Assembly: GCF_002999335.1 (NCBI RefSeq)
Contig: NW_020312765.1
Span: 96,086-160,085 of the forward strand
Direction: 5' to 3'
Origin: Cyclospora cayetanensis
Lineage: Eukaryota; Apicomplexa; Conoidasida; Eucoccidiorida; Eimeriidae
DNA length: 64,000 nt
Below, in pieces: positions 1 through 12,698 of this stretch. Positions within the stretch are counted from its first letter, which is position 1; each line of letters starts with the position of its first letter. A program made the translations under genes and the position numbers. Below the pieces are notes generated by a model. The model ran no database searches. It was given only the letters and a program-made list of their open reading frames with translations, and was not told the origin of the DNA.

Positions 1-3000
1 TACACAGAAAGGGCTGCAAAAAATACAGGGAGGATGTAGGCAGACTGCAGCAAACAGGGACCGAGGGAAAACGCTTCAGCGCATGGAGGCGGCAGGATGA
101 GGATCAACGACAGGGGGGCATGAGCTACAGAGGAGGGGCCAAGATTCACGGGGTAAGAGAGACAAGGAGGGATAACCAGTAATGCTGATAAAAAAGCTGG
201 AGTGACTCGAAGGGAAACCTTGCCAGGGGCGAGAATCTAGCACTGCACGGCGTGAACAAATACGAAGACCTCGACCGACACAGTTACAGGCAAAGAGGCG
301 GGCAGAGAGTCGAAGAGGACGAGAAAAGACACAGGGAAGCCCACTCAAAGCCTGAAGCGCCGCGTACTCACCGAGTGGAATGATACCACGGTAGAAGAAC
401 TTCCCTAACAACGTCCTTGACTCCTTCCTGCTTGAAGTTGAGGGTCTCCCCCTTAACAACAGGTGAATTGAGGAGATACATTCGCAACGCATCCGCTCCC
501 AGCGAATCCAAGACTTCAGATATCGGCGGGTAGTTTTGTAGACGCTTGCTCATCTTGCGGCCATCTGCTGCCAGCACAAGACCTGAAATGAAGTGGCACC
601 GGCGACAGGTGGGAGCAGAGTAAGTAATAGAGCGGAAGACAAATAGCCCTCGAGATCGCTTTCTCAGTCTGTTGCCAAGACTGAAAATCACGCTGGTACA
701 GTCTCTGCACTGCGCAAGCGGCTCCTGGCTTCCCGACGGCATTGCTGGCATGCAAACCCCATGCGCAAAGGATTTGGTGTTGCTTTTACCGTTTGCAATC
801 AGATTCTGAAAAGGCGGCTTATCGAAAAGAGCAGTAGACAAGACCAGCAACGTATAAAACCAGCCACGAGTCTGGTCCAAACCCTCGCCCACGAAGTTTG
901 CTGGGAATGTTTTATCGAACTGCAGCAGCAGTAGCACGAGCCCATAGAATCGCAGTGATACCTGATGAGGCTGGTGTATGTGCCAATCTGCTCTCACCAC
1001 CAGTAGCCGCTACGTAAAGTACACCGGAGAGCAGCAGCAGCACCGCTGACAACACAGCAGCAGTCCCACTCGCTCTTTGTTCTCGAATGGGTAGTGCTGT
1101 TGAGCGTACGGCATTGAGCCGCTTTCAAACCAGCAATCAAAGACCTAAGAAGCACCCTCAACACATGAGTACGAACAAGCTACGTATTAGCGCGGCAGCC
1201 CAGCAGCAACAGGCGACACAGGCGACACTGTGTCTAGACAGAGTGCAGGAAACAACAATTGTTCAGAACTGCGCCAGCAGCTACAGAAGCTGCGGGAGCC
1301 TACTGATCGGTAAATAGAGAAAAGGAGAGGAGCAACAGCACGAAGAGAATCAGCAACACCAATAAAAGCGACGCAACAACCCGAGTTTCCAGTGCTGACA
1401 CCAGCAGCTGTGGCATCTCACCTCCTCAACTCGTCTGAGAGGAGGAAATTCAGGACCCCTGGGATCTGGTATTGTTATATCGTCGATGGAGTCTCTGTGA
1501 ATATCTGGCAAGGTGCGTCCAGAGATGGCCTCTAGCTGAGCAACGCTCTCTATGGAACAAATCACAAGGAGGAAGACATGGGAGCATACCTTGAACGCAG
1601 CAGTCACGGCCATGCGGGAATAGGCAGCAGCATAAGAACGCTAGCATTTTTTAAACAGACACAATCACGAAGCGAAAGGCGTAGGAGAGATGAGGAAATA
1701 CGCAGAACAAAGCTTATTCGTAGGATAGAGGAAGAAAGGGCTGGGTGTAGTGAAGCGAGCTCAAAACGTAGCGTTGAGCAAGAGCCAAGCAGGCATAGCA
1801 ACAGCAGCAATACCCAAAACATCAATGCTTGAGTCCGAAGCACGCAATCTCGCCGGTTCATTATGACGATCATTAGTCTCCTCACTACGCTGTTTCCAAT
1901 CGGCCTTACCAATGCACACGAGTTGAGAGAAGTCTTCACTCGCCCACAGAGGCAGAGGTGTTCCCCAAAATCTGTTTCTCGACACGCACCAGTCCTTCGC
2001 CTCTCCCAGCCAATTGTGAAATCGCTTTTCTTGCAGCGCTGCTGGCACCCATCGGGAGAGCATGTTGTTTTTTTGCAATTTTTCCCTCATGTCCTCAACG
2101 CGAATGAACCAGGATGGCACGGCTTTGTATATCAGGGGGGTGTCAGAGCGCCAGCAAAAGGGATACGAGTGAATCAGATCTGAGGCCGCTAGAAGAGAAC
2201 CGTTCTGTTTCAAGACCGCCTTGATCTCCTTGTCCGCTGCCTTAAAGTTCAATCCAGCAGCAAAAGGCACATCCGAAGTTACAATCCCATTGTCATCTAT
2301 CGGACAAGCCAGCGGGCCACCCACTTGGATTACGCTGGAAGAACCGCAGATCGCAGAGGGAGGCATATCTATATCACCCACCGCACGGCGATATCCCCAC
2401 AAAATACGTCGTACACTAATGTCTGGAGGCCCCTTTCGGCACCACAAAACATGTCGAACAACAGCTAAGTTCAGAAACGCTATATCGTGAAGGCAGCCTG
2501 CACCGCTCAGCGACAGGGATGATCCCGGAGGTGCACGAACGGCATCTAGTGAGCCAACTTTTGAAAAGAAGGCTCCTAAAGAGCAAAACCATGTACCCTG
2601 CCTGTTAAGGGAGAGAACGGAGAGTGCAAATCGCGTTGAAGAGGCCGCCTTATGCAGCCTCTCGCTGGCTTGGAGGAAAGAAGGTAAGGATTTACCCTTG
2701 CTGGATGCAGACTCTGTAGTCATCTTCGCCGAAAGCGGGGGCGCAGTGAACAATTCCGGTACCTGTTATCAAACCAAAGCGATTTCACTGACACATATCT
2801 CCCATCAGGGCAGAAGAAGCAACATACACACCCTCAGCGAGGCAGTATAAACATGAACCCCTAGGACACTTTTAAAACGAAAGCTACGGCGCCGAGTTCC
2901 CATTCAAATTCCCAATGGGCCCCAGACCGATAGCGCCGCACTGTGGGCAGTGCCTTTAGCCTCTCACGGGCTTGATAGCTTTTCAGTCGCTAAGACAGCC

Positions 3001-6000
3001 GCTTATTTTGCTGCGCGACACCTGATTTGCCATATGCTCACCGGAGTCCGCAGTGACGAAGTTATCTACGCAAACTCTGAAGGCCGACAAGGCGAAGGGA
3101 GAAGTCGAGGCGTAGCAGTCAAAGAGAGGGACATATCGCAAACCTGCGGAAGCCATGCACCAACCACAGCCGCGGATCTCAAAAGAGCTCACATTCGCCT
3201 GCAAGAGCTAGAAAAAGGAGGGGAAGACAATGAAACTGGAGAAGGGTCACTTGAAGGGGAGAAACGAGCACGCAACAGTAAAAGAGAGCAAGTAAGTGGG
3301 GAAGAGACAAAGGGCGAAAATCCACTAGGCTGGGCAATTCAGCGGTAGCCAAAACTGCCGCACCGCGCAATGTTTCCCCCGGGAATTCCGCCAGCACCTC
3401 GATATCGGCGACGGGGTCGAGCTTCATCTGCACATACACCCCAATCCTTGGTCAAGACGCCAAATCGAGTGTCTTCAAAAAAAACGCAGACCCCACTCTT
3501 TGGAGATCGCGCAAAGAACAGGACTCCGAGCACAATGCCCTGAGCTCTCATAAAAGAGATGAAGCAAAGGCTCAGCGCTGAACTCTCCCTCCACTTACCT
3601 GTTTGCAAACCCACTCCAAGCGGTCTTTCGCCAAGACTAGAATGCTGCAGCACAAGGAGGCGGGGCACATCTAGGCACGATTGTTGATCGCGATGCCGTT
3701 ACTTTGCGATTTCGCGTGATAAATCTGTTCTACACTTCTTCATCGAGGGATCATCATAAACGCAGCATCCCCTCCCTGAAAGCAGAAGCCTACACCCTCA
3801 CCGTTTGTTGGATTTGAGGTGTATTCTGAGGTACGTCATTGTGGGGTGAACGCAGAGCGCCAAGTTTGCTGGCAGGGTCCACGGGGTGGTCGTCCAGGCG
3901 ACAAATTCGAAGCGCTCTGGGAAAGCTGTAGTGTCTGCACACCTGAACATGCAGCGGCATTCCAACGCGGTGTTTCTAGCATAGGCTTATTGCCCAGGAG
4001 GCACGCACTACCACATGGGGCAAGCGCAGTGGATTTCGCTTTAAGCTGGGGAAAATTGGGAAAGTACTTGAAGGCGACAACGACCGAGGGGTCGCTAACG
4101 TCCTTGTAGTTTTGGTTTGCTTCAAAGTTGGAAAGGGGAGTTCCGCAAGCAGTCGAGAAGGGCATAACCTGAGGGTGGCAAAAGGAGAGCACAGAGAGGC
4201 GAGGCAGAAGGCCGCTAATCGCACAGAGGAAAAATCCAAGACAGGCTACGCAGCTAAAGGCACTGCAGGCGAAGAAAGTGTTCCACAGGGGGGCCGTTAC
4301 GGCGGGGGTGTCTCTCTGTCCGACCTTGAAAGCTCTGTAGACCATTTTCTTGTCGAAGAGCTGCTTAAATACCCACCAGACCGACTCCATGAAGTCTCGG
4401 TCCATCGTTCGGTATCCATTGTTGAAGTCGATCCACCGACCGGTGCGCTCTGCACGAACGGGGGAAGCATGCAAAAGACGTAAAGGCGCAGACGCTGGGA
4501 TCAGCAGTGCAAGCACGCAGGAGGTCACCCCGCCCGTCTCGTAGACAGGCGTGATGAACCGAAAGCGAAATCCGAACACGTACAGGGAGAAGCGTAATTA
4601 GGAGTTTCGAAAAGGCCGAAAGCAGCAGCGCAGAGGCACATAAATATGCTACCAGGAGCACAGACCGCAGCGCTGGCACGGAAGGGCTAAGGAGCCAGAA
4701 GACGGAAGAGACAAGGGGGCTATGCCGGAGAAACTCCAAGAAGGAGGAAGAGACTCAGCTGGCAGGTACCTAACTGAGGACGCGGCAGCAGCAGTACAAC
4801 AACGCCCACCAACAATATCCTTCCACTGAGAGGAGTAGCGCAGCACGATGGACCTGCAGGCAGACGTAAGCACCAGCAACAGGGGATGCTTGGGTTCGTG
4901 CTTAAGCACACCTGATTTGGGGGCAGGGGGGGGGAGGGGAAAGGGGGTGCTACGGGTGTCTGTAAGCAAGCTGACGGATTTGGGGGTACTCAAGGACCAA
5001 CCTGCATTGCTCGTTGTACTGGGGGATGCCGAATTGAAGCACCTGCTGCCGTGTGTTTATTTTGAGCAGCTTGTCGATCTCGAACTCAATAGGAAGCCCG
5101 TGGCAATCCCAGCCAAAGCGCCGCTCCACGAAGTGCCCCGTTTGATGAGCAAAGCGGCAGACAACGTCCTAAGGTCGAGCACATGCAATGCACACCGGGA
5201 AAGGCAGCACGTGCATGCAAGACCAGCGAGCGTTTGGCAGAACTTCCCTCTGAAGCAGCGACGAGCTCCAAGAGCAAGGGGACGCATCTCGAAGGCAGCA
5301 GGAAAGAGAGGAGCAGAGAGGCTGCCAGAAAAAGAGATATTGAGAGAGAGGTAGCGAGCTGAAAAGGCACACGGCCACCAGGACATACTGCAGAGGCATA
5401 TGACTGTAACAGACAAGCAAAGTGGGCGGGAGCAGTTGCTGCAAGAGGGTTTGGAAGGGAGAGCCAGCCGGGGAAAGCCGATTGATTCCTAGAGCAAGAA
5501 GGAGGCACTGGAAGGTGCGACTCAACTTCCCAGACAAGGCCCCAGCCCAGCATGCTGCAGATCGGCGGGAGAAAATGCTTACGGAGTCGCAGTAAAAACA
5601 CACAAAAAAGCGAAACTAATTACCTTTATAGTGCCTGCAAGGATATGCCCATAGTGTGGAAGGCCTGTTGCAAAGGGAGGCCCATCGTAAAAGGAGAACG
5701 GCTTCCGCCCTTTCGAAAGCTCCAAAGACTTTTTGAATGCTTCTTCCTCTCTCCACCGCGACAGCGTTCTCTCCTCTTCCGCTGGAAAGTTCGGCCTCTC
5801 AGGCACTGGACGAAAGGCGCACAGATAGGGAAAACGACGTGGCACTTTCCGTATCGCTCGACCCTACGTGTAGGTCCATAGGGACGTACATGTGGGGTTA
5901 TGTGCATGTGTATGTATGTGTTTTTAGATGGGCTCTCGGATGCGGAAGGGTGTGCTTCTGTGCAGTATATACAAACGTGGACAGGAGGTGGCCAGCGTCG

Positions 6001-6231
6001 GGAGTCGCGCATTCCACCGAAGTGCCTCTGCGCCTTGCAACCCTTTATACACGGAATCAGGCAAGGACCCCTGTCCTTGGAGGCGACATTGGGAAGAAGA
6101 AAGCGGTCGACAAAAGCAAAGGCACCACTAGAAGGGCATCTTGTGTAACCGTGTTGGCGCTTACGCGGTTCAAAGGTGAGAGGCGCTGTCTTGTCCTTTC
6201 GTTGCAGCACCTCACCGCCAGGGGTTGTCAT
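1..6231 (-). CDS. IleRS: Isoleucyl-tRNA synthetase, eukaryotic cytosolic type, C-terminus cut off by window edge
   Basis: Charges tRNA-Ile with isoleucine. Seventeen exons join in frame through GT-AG introns: 6231-6216, 5805-5624, 5168-5002, 4853-4810, 4449-4325, 4168-4012, 3916-3802, 3644-3599, 3427-3364, 3143-3042, 2762-2696, 2334-1910, 1549-1422, 1144-1070, 919-790, 582-372 and 13 to the edge. They give 689 codons. Visible class I motifs are the HIGH-type HYGH in the second exon, WTTTPWTLP of the CP1 editing domain in exon 7, [16 protein letters not shown] across exons 10-11, [15 protein letters not shown] and [16 protein letters not shown] in exon 12, [12 protein letters not shown] in exon 14 and KMSKR (the KMSKS loop) in exon 16. 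KMSKR with this spacing is the eukaryotic form. The start is an inference: a 16-base exon whose phase fits the next one exactly. An alternative is further upstream exons carrying a targeting extension. The anticodon-binding half is outside the window. No disruption is seen. Confidence 0.93.
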
Positions 6232-9200
6232 TTTCGCAGGACTGGCTGCTGGCTGCCGTTGCCGCTGCTGAACTACTTGGCAACTAATGGGGCACACTGC
6301 GCTGAGGGTGAAGGGGAGTAGGCTCTGAGGGCGATTCCTCGGACTGGAGAATGGGAGGAAACAAAAAGAGGACCTCAACGATCTTTGGATGCCCCTGTGC
6401 AGCACCTGCATGTGCTGGGCTGTTCCCCTGCAAACAGAAGGCTTGACACCCACTGCAAAGCGCCGATGAAGGCGTGCAGATACACATATTGAACTAACTG
6501 GGGCAGCTGGCAGAGGGTAGCTAGAACTGTGAAGGAGAAGGCTGAAAGCTACCCACAGCTCGAACTGCGGAACACCCCTTACCCCCCTCTCCCCCTGCTC
6601 CCGATAGTCAAGTGTACGTCGTTCGCAGAGAAGCACCGATTCTGTCAAGGGGAGCTGAAAGAAAGCTAAGGGCCGGTCCGAAGGTATAACAGAAGCCTCC
6701 CTACGCGTCAGGGAGACCTGGTGTCTCTCAAGGAGGGGGGCACTACGGAGTCAACTACTGAAAAATTCCGCTTTTAGATCCTCACGCCTTCAGCGTCCAA
6801 CGCAAAAAGCCCCAAACTGTACTATGGCTTGAAGTCAAGGACACGTACAGTTCTGAGGTCAAGTGGCCTTCAGCTTCGTAGAGCCAGGAGAAGGCCTCCT
6901 ATCCCAGGGAGCACGAGCGTATACCCCGAGCCTCTAAGCCAAACACCTGTGCAGTAGAGCCAAAATCCCAAGTTATTGACTGTACAGTTATAGCATTATG
7001 TCAAATCTATGGAGAAAACAAACTTCCAGACAGCCGCGATGCCCCTCAAGCTCTGTGGGGCTGCCGTGTGGCACCCGGCTCATGATATCGAGGCCAGAGG
7101 GTGTCTTGATGCCCTTGGTGTGACGACTTCTTCCTTTCTCCCTTGCTTTTCACACCCTCTCGATGTCCGCTTCTCTCTTGACGCCTTCGTTCTCTCTGCA
7201 GCTCCATAGCGTCGCTGGAGAGCCTCAGAAACGTCTGCATGCGCCTGCTCTACCTGAGGGCACTGCTTCCTTCTCGTTCCCCCTGGAGTCACTAGCAATA
7301 TACAGACCGCAGAATGTGTCAAGGCGTGCACCTGCAGCTTCATCTCCCGGCAAGAGCTGTCTCGCTGCACGGGAAGACTATGCAGACCCCGGACACACGG
7401 GAGCAGGGTAGCCAGTTCAAATGTCGCTAGTTGTTTGCAAAGAGCATTCTACCCAGGCAGACGCAAATATCACTCCACCACTTTGACACGCATCAGAGAT
7501 CTTAGCAGGAAAGGGATTTGGATCCACACAGAATCACTGAATGCGCCAGCCTCCACGCAGCGCGGCCAGATCAAGACTACTCAAATTCAACAGAAACAGG
7601 AAACTTTCAGCTTAAGCCTCATGGTCATCCATTAGATATCTTGGTAAGGCCCTCCAGCTAAAGGCTAAGGCCAGGCTTCACAGATATAATTTGAGTCCCA
7701 CGGGAGCCAAATACTGGTGGGGCGTTCAAGTGGAGGCAAGATGTAAACTTTGGCACATATTCTCTCTATACTGGTTATATTGCACATGAATCAGTATCAA
7801 AATAAGCGATTGCTTTGTAAGCTGGCATATCCCACTCACCGCTTATTACGGGGAGCTATGTGCAACCAGAGACGTTACTATGGACTAGAGGACACATGCA
7901 GCTAGCTATACATGCTTTAAGCGCTTAAAAGGGGCCGCTAGCGCACCCTAGATGTCCCTTCGCTCTGACGCTGGAACCCTAAAGGACGTGGGCAGAGGAA
8001 GGAGAAAGTTTTCGTGAAAAACCTCAGCAGCATTTTATTGAGCTTCATAGTAAGTTCGGGGCAGAGTGCTTCTCAACAGAGAACTTTGCCGAATTGTCGT
8101 GCAGGCTGCCGCGACCTTCTCTGCATGAAACAACTATGAGATAAGCGCCTACGTGACTACTCTTGAGGGCCACACATGCGTGCATGCACAACACCTTTGG
8201 GGCTTTTGCACAGAGATGTGCTTTCCCTCACGCATAAGTGGGCTCATACGCGATGATATCCGTACGTGCATTTGCGCACAATTGTATATTGATGAACCAT
8301 GTGCCATTATCCATCTAAGAATGAATGTAGGATTGACTTTCTGTAGCGAAATGAATCTAAGCCTTACTCTTGGGGAGCTACAGGCGATCAGGGGGATGGG
8401 AGTAGTTCTCCTGGCAACCTGTATCTGATTTCCATTAAAACACCACTGTACTAGTGCATCTAGGGTCTCCCCAGGGTGACACTTACTCCCGCTCTCAAAA
8501 CAAAAATCAATAGAACATTCTAGAGTGTTTTCCAAAGGATTTCTCTCTTCCATCTCCCCGCGTCCCTTGGATATCCGGCATAAGGGAAGAGGTACAGCTA
8601 GAGTGTGAGTAGGTGCACCTGCAAAGAACCCCAATCGCTTGTCAGTTGCCTATAACATCGAGTGCAAACATATAAAATAGGGTCTTCTCGTGTCACTCTC
8701 GCAGTACGCTGCAATACATGATATCTACGAGCACAAATTCCAGTTAGCCAGTGTCTCATAAATTATTTGATATATCAGGTGTGGTGGAGCTTATCAACGT
8801 GTAGCTTAGCCCACTACATCTTCCCCCTCTCTCTTTGTTCGAACACAGCCTCCTGTTTTTCACGCTTATGCAAGACCATTGGAATACGGAATAGCGGAAG
8901 ACAGCTCGCCCATTTGCCACTTCGCGCGCGGATAGAAAAGCGAAACTGCGGAAACTAAGAGGCACAAGTGGGTTCAGCAGCAGCTAAAGTGATATGGAAG
9001 GCAAGAGAGACGCACACAACCGCCAACAACGAACGCTGGACCAAACCAGCATTACCATAGGGGTGCAATGACTCGCCGTCGTTGAATAGCCGGATTGTGT
9101 GAACCTCCTTCCACGAGGAAATATGAAACAACTGTTATATGTAATGAAAACCAAAACAGGAACTAGTTTAGCAGTGCCTGAGCACTCCCTAGAGCAGTGT

Positions 9201-9590
9201 CTACACGCAAATACCGTTGGCGCATGCAGTGCACGCTATTCCACAACCATAGCAGATGCATATATACATACCTGGAAGTACCTCTGCAAAGCCCGTATGG
9301 GTGTATAGGCCACTTTAGCAATAATAGTCGGCATCGTTCAAGCAATATCCATAGACAGTTACAGCTCTTTCAGCAAGAGCGTGCGCTGCGGAAGAAAAAT
9401 GACTAAGGCAAGCGATGAACGCCGTTTATGGCGACTAGCAGCGTCAGCCATACAGGAAAACAAAATCTTCCGAAGGTGATGAAGTCCACAAGTGCTTGTC
9501 TGTCAGCCATGAGGTTGGCGTCTCTAACGTCATTGCACTATCTACTCCAATCTAGTATGCCATCAGGGCTCACTTGCCGTAAAAGCTAGC
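6232..9590. other. Gene-poor spacer
   Basis: I found no exon chain, RNA gene or clear repeat here. Open frames are short (under about 165 codons), lack CAG runs and resemble no family I know. The base composition is plain, unlike the repeat-rich stretch that starts near 12.7 kb. The right part of the synthetase promoter presumably lies just above 6,231, but no defined element can be pointed to. Confidence 0.5.
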
Positions 9591-9592
9591 GC

Positions 9593-11122
9593 TTATACGA
9601 CTCCCTGGGGATTCTCCGCCTTCAGGCCGGTCATCACTTTAGCAGCAGCGTCGGCTAAAAGTTTAGAAAGTTTCGAGACTATTGTAGGAAGCCAAATTAG
9701 GATTTTCTGTAAAACCTCTGTATTGTGGGGATCTAGAAAAAGGAAGAACGTTTGATTAGCAAGAAAGTTGCTCATGCTTCTAGCAACCTGAATGTCGTTT
9801 GCTACCTTCTGGTGCACGTTGTACAGCCTGCTGATTGACTTGGAGCAAGACTTGAACCTCGAAAAGAACAACCGACCGCCACTTATCAGGACTTCGGTTG
9901 TGTCTATTTTGACCTTTGCGCGTTTGTTTGCCTGTACTATCTAGCTCTTCTATGAAGCCATTCTTGGCTTGGGGTGGCTGTTGACTCCAGACGAAAAAGT
10001 TCCAGGCCTGGATTGCCTCTTGCTGTATACCAGGAATGCGAGGGAGCAGTCGGCAAATTATTTGCTGTTGTTTTATGAACTCGCTCAAAACCAGAATTTC
10101 AGGCAAGCAGTTGCATTTTCGTGAGCATAGAATGATAAACACTACACAGTAGTGCGGATGGTGCGTTTTAGCCAAGTCCCGTTGTTTAAGGTATTTGCTT
10201 GAGCACGTGCTTGCAGTTCCGCATAAGATGACCTGGTTCCCCGTAGTAAGATTAGGTGGGTGTTGGTGGGGGCGTCTGGGCTGCGCTGGGGTGCAGGTTT
10301 ACTCTGATTTTCTCTTCCCGCTCACCCTGGCCTTAGGCCGCGGCCAGGTGATAAAGGCCTGATTTCCAGAGGTCCTAAATCCGGAGTGGGCTCTTCCTTT
10401 TTCAGTTGCGAGAGCAGACGGTGCTTTTATTTGCACCTGAAACCCTCATTTGTCCATCGTTTGCACAAATCCCACCGGTCTTCTGTCTAATTGCTGAGTG
10501 GCTGCCCACCATGCAATCCCAACATGACACTTCCAGTAGCCCTGATACAAGTCTCAGATAATGCAAGTACTCGTCTACCTTACGGCTTTTGCAAATCAAG
10601 GTATCGCATTTCGGTACACCGATCTGTTGATGCTTTCTTGCTTCACTTTTCTCAATTGTTGGACAGGCTACTCTTGAGCTGATCTCGGCATTAGAAGGTG
10701 AGTCAGGGATTTTATATAGGCTTGAAGTGTAGGAATCCCTGCAGGCAAATGACGTTCATCACATCAAAAGAGCCCCTATTGTAGTGCTTCTCCCGCCTAC
10801 AAACGTGCCACAAGAAGCACTGATTACTCTACATCTGGGGCTACAAAGCGAGAGGCATCTTTATCTGGCTTATGAAGTCGTCGAGTGCTTGCCCTTCCCG
10901 ATAGCCATCATACTTTGCCAGTCGACGTAAGGTCATCGATGCATCCATAAGCATTTTATGGGCTGTCAAGTCATGTCGTTCTACCAGCTGTGGAGCTCCT
11001 GCGTTCACAATAGTGCGCAAGCCGGCGTCTGCCACCCAAACAGACTGTCGCCAAAGAAAATACCCCTTTGAGCTGCCAAATAACTTGATTGAAACCCCAC
11101 AATTGGTGGAACAAACTTGCAT
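9593..11122 (-). mobile_element. Decayed gag-like fragment of an LTR retroelement
   Basis: Three short minus-strand open stretches (11122-10841, 10599-10402, 10175-9593) are interrupted by stops. The first ends in a gag-like segment, KYDGYREGQALDDFISQIK, of the kind found in retrotransposon capsid proteins. The second contains CKSRKVDE. The same octapeptide occurs on the plus strand near 55,730, where about 21 of 23 bases match and weaker similarity continues on both sides. The fragment is therefore a relative, in opposite orientation, of the Ty3/gypsy-like element at 55.6-59.5 kb. No terminal repeats or pol motifs were found next to it. It looks dead. The assignment to gag is inferred from one motif plus the shared block. 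Confidence 0.5.
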
Positions 11123-12698
11123 TCCTAGCCAGGGGGTCGAACCACGCGGTGTTACCAGCTGTAGCGCTTGATGTACGGTGTCCGTAAGAAGACTCTTGAC
11201 AGCAGACTCAAAGCAAGTTTAACAGGTTACAAAGTGTTTCTTAAAACGAACTCGCGCCTTCCCTGGCCCGCGCCCTTTGGAGTTCCTTGACAAGGGGAAT
11301 GCCGGACAGCCAGGGTGTGCATTGCTGCACCCGCTTAGCACTTCGTGCATGCCCAGCTAGTTGCACATAGCATGTAACGCATAAACGTCCAACACTACGT
11401 CTTCTTTTATCGAGGTAACACATTGGCGAGAAGCTTTTGAGTGTAGACCCCTACAATGTAAATGCATACAGCCTGAAATACGCGACTCTGTATCTAGACG
11501 TTCATGACATATACACACAGGGCTCATTCGTCTGTCCCGAATACACCGGCCCAACGCCACATTTTTCTATTCGTGCAAATATGTACATGTCTACAAATCA
11601 AGCGACAGGGGGTGCTTTGGGGGGCCTACGAAGACGGCTTTTAGTTCTCTGAAACCATCGAAGAAACCGCGATCGCATTAGTATTGCCATTTGCACCGTG
11701 TGTTTACGAGCTTAGTCTCTCTCTCTTTCACCTATGGCACTGCCACTTTCCCTCTGCTCCTAGTCTGCCTTTGCACAGCCAGTCTCACTTTTGGTCCCTT
11801 CATGGCATTTAATACATTCGCATATGCATTGCCCTTGGATGCCTCAGCCGTGCCGCGCGCGTCTGTGTCCTGTCGTATTTTCCTGCCTTTGCTCGTCGCC
11901 ATCAAAGGCAGCAACCTGCAATGGCGGAATCTCCCGTTTCCGTCTCGAAGGGGCACTCTTAGCAGAGCAAAAGATACGCCTATTTGTGAGCCTTTGTGAT
12001 TCCCTATTTGCCAGGGCAGTAAGAGGGAGGAGAGGGTGGCTTTCAGCAGAGAGCGCCGGGGGGCCCCCCCAACGGATCGGGGGGGGGCCCCCCCAGCAAC
12101 AGCTGCCGGTGTGTCTTTTTCTTCCAGTCTTCCGCTGGGGAATACAATCCTTGAAATATTTACCTTTAGTGTCTCCTCATGCTTCGTAGTGAGCTAGGCA
12201 GCAGAGCCTCGGGCTTCGAGTCACGGCTGGGGGGTGCAAGTTTCAGCTTGAGGGTTTGCGCAGTTCGGCTGCGGTGATTGACCATAATTTCAGCACTGCC
12301 GGCTGGCGAAAGAACCTTGGGGGAAACCCCATTGAACGCGAAACTTTCTTTATTGAGCTCTCTCGGCTCAGCAGCCCTAAATTCCAGCACTAGCGCGTCT
12401 CGCTCTGAATCGTCCGCCGCCTGTCCAAGGGTCACGTGCCTCGGCAGCCAGCGAATTCAGCGGAAGCTTTGGGAAGTTTTCGACTTGCTTCTCCCCCTCT
12501 TCAACTGCCCGTACAGCGGAGTGCCTTACCAGCTCTGTCGACGGCTAGGTACGCCCAGCCAGCCGCAACACCAGCAGGACCAGCTGGATGCCTCCCACGC
12601 ACAAGACATCGCCTCTGGCAGCCTTTGCGAGGCTTCTTGCTGCGACAGCTGCTTCAGTCACCGCCATGAGAGGGCCCTCGTAACAACACACACGCCGG
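11123..12698. other. Spacer at the boundary with repeat-rich DNA; possible 5' exon
   Basis: This stretch lies upstream of the giant gene and has no certain gene. A candidate upstream exon covers about 12,278-12,547. Its reading includes KLWEVFDLLLPLFNCPYSGVPY and it ends at a good donor (G followed by GTACGC). Its phase 1 does not match the frame of the large exon at 12,699, so I could not join them. G/C-only inverted runs at 12,058-12,094 are listed separately. Confidence 0.3.
12058..12094. repeat. Two G-run/C-run inverted repeats, eight bases apart
   Basis: Six G are followed by seven C (12058-12070). Then come eight bases, nine G (12079-12087) and seven C (12088-12094). Each half is self-complementary and the two can also pair with each other. 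Such runs are also typical places for base-calling or assembly error. Confidence 0.7.

Noticed and set aside
8149..8634. Minus-strand 161-codon frame in the spacer as a protease or gag piece
   Set aside because: No aspartic protease DTG/DSG motif with its downstream partner, and no similarity to the copy at 55-59 kb.
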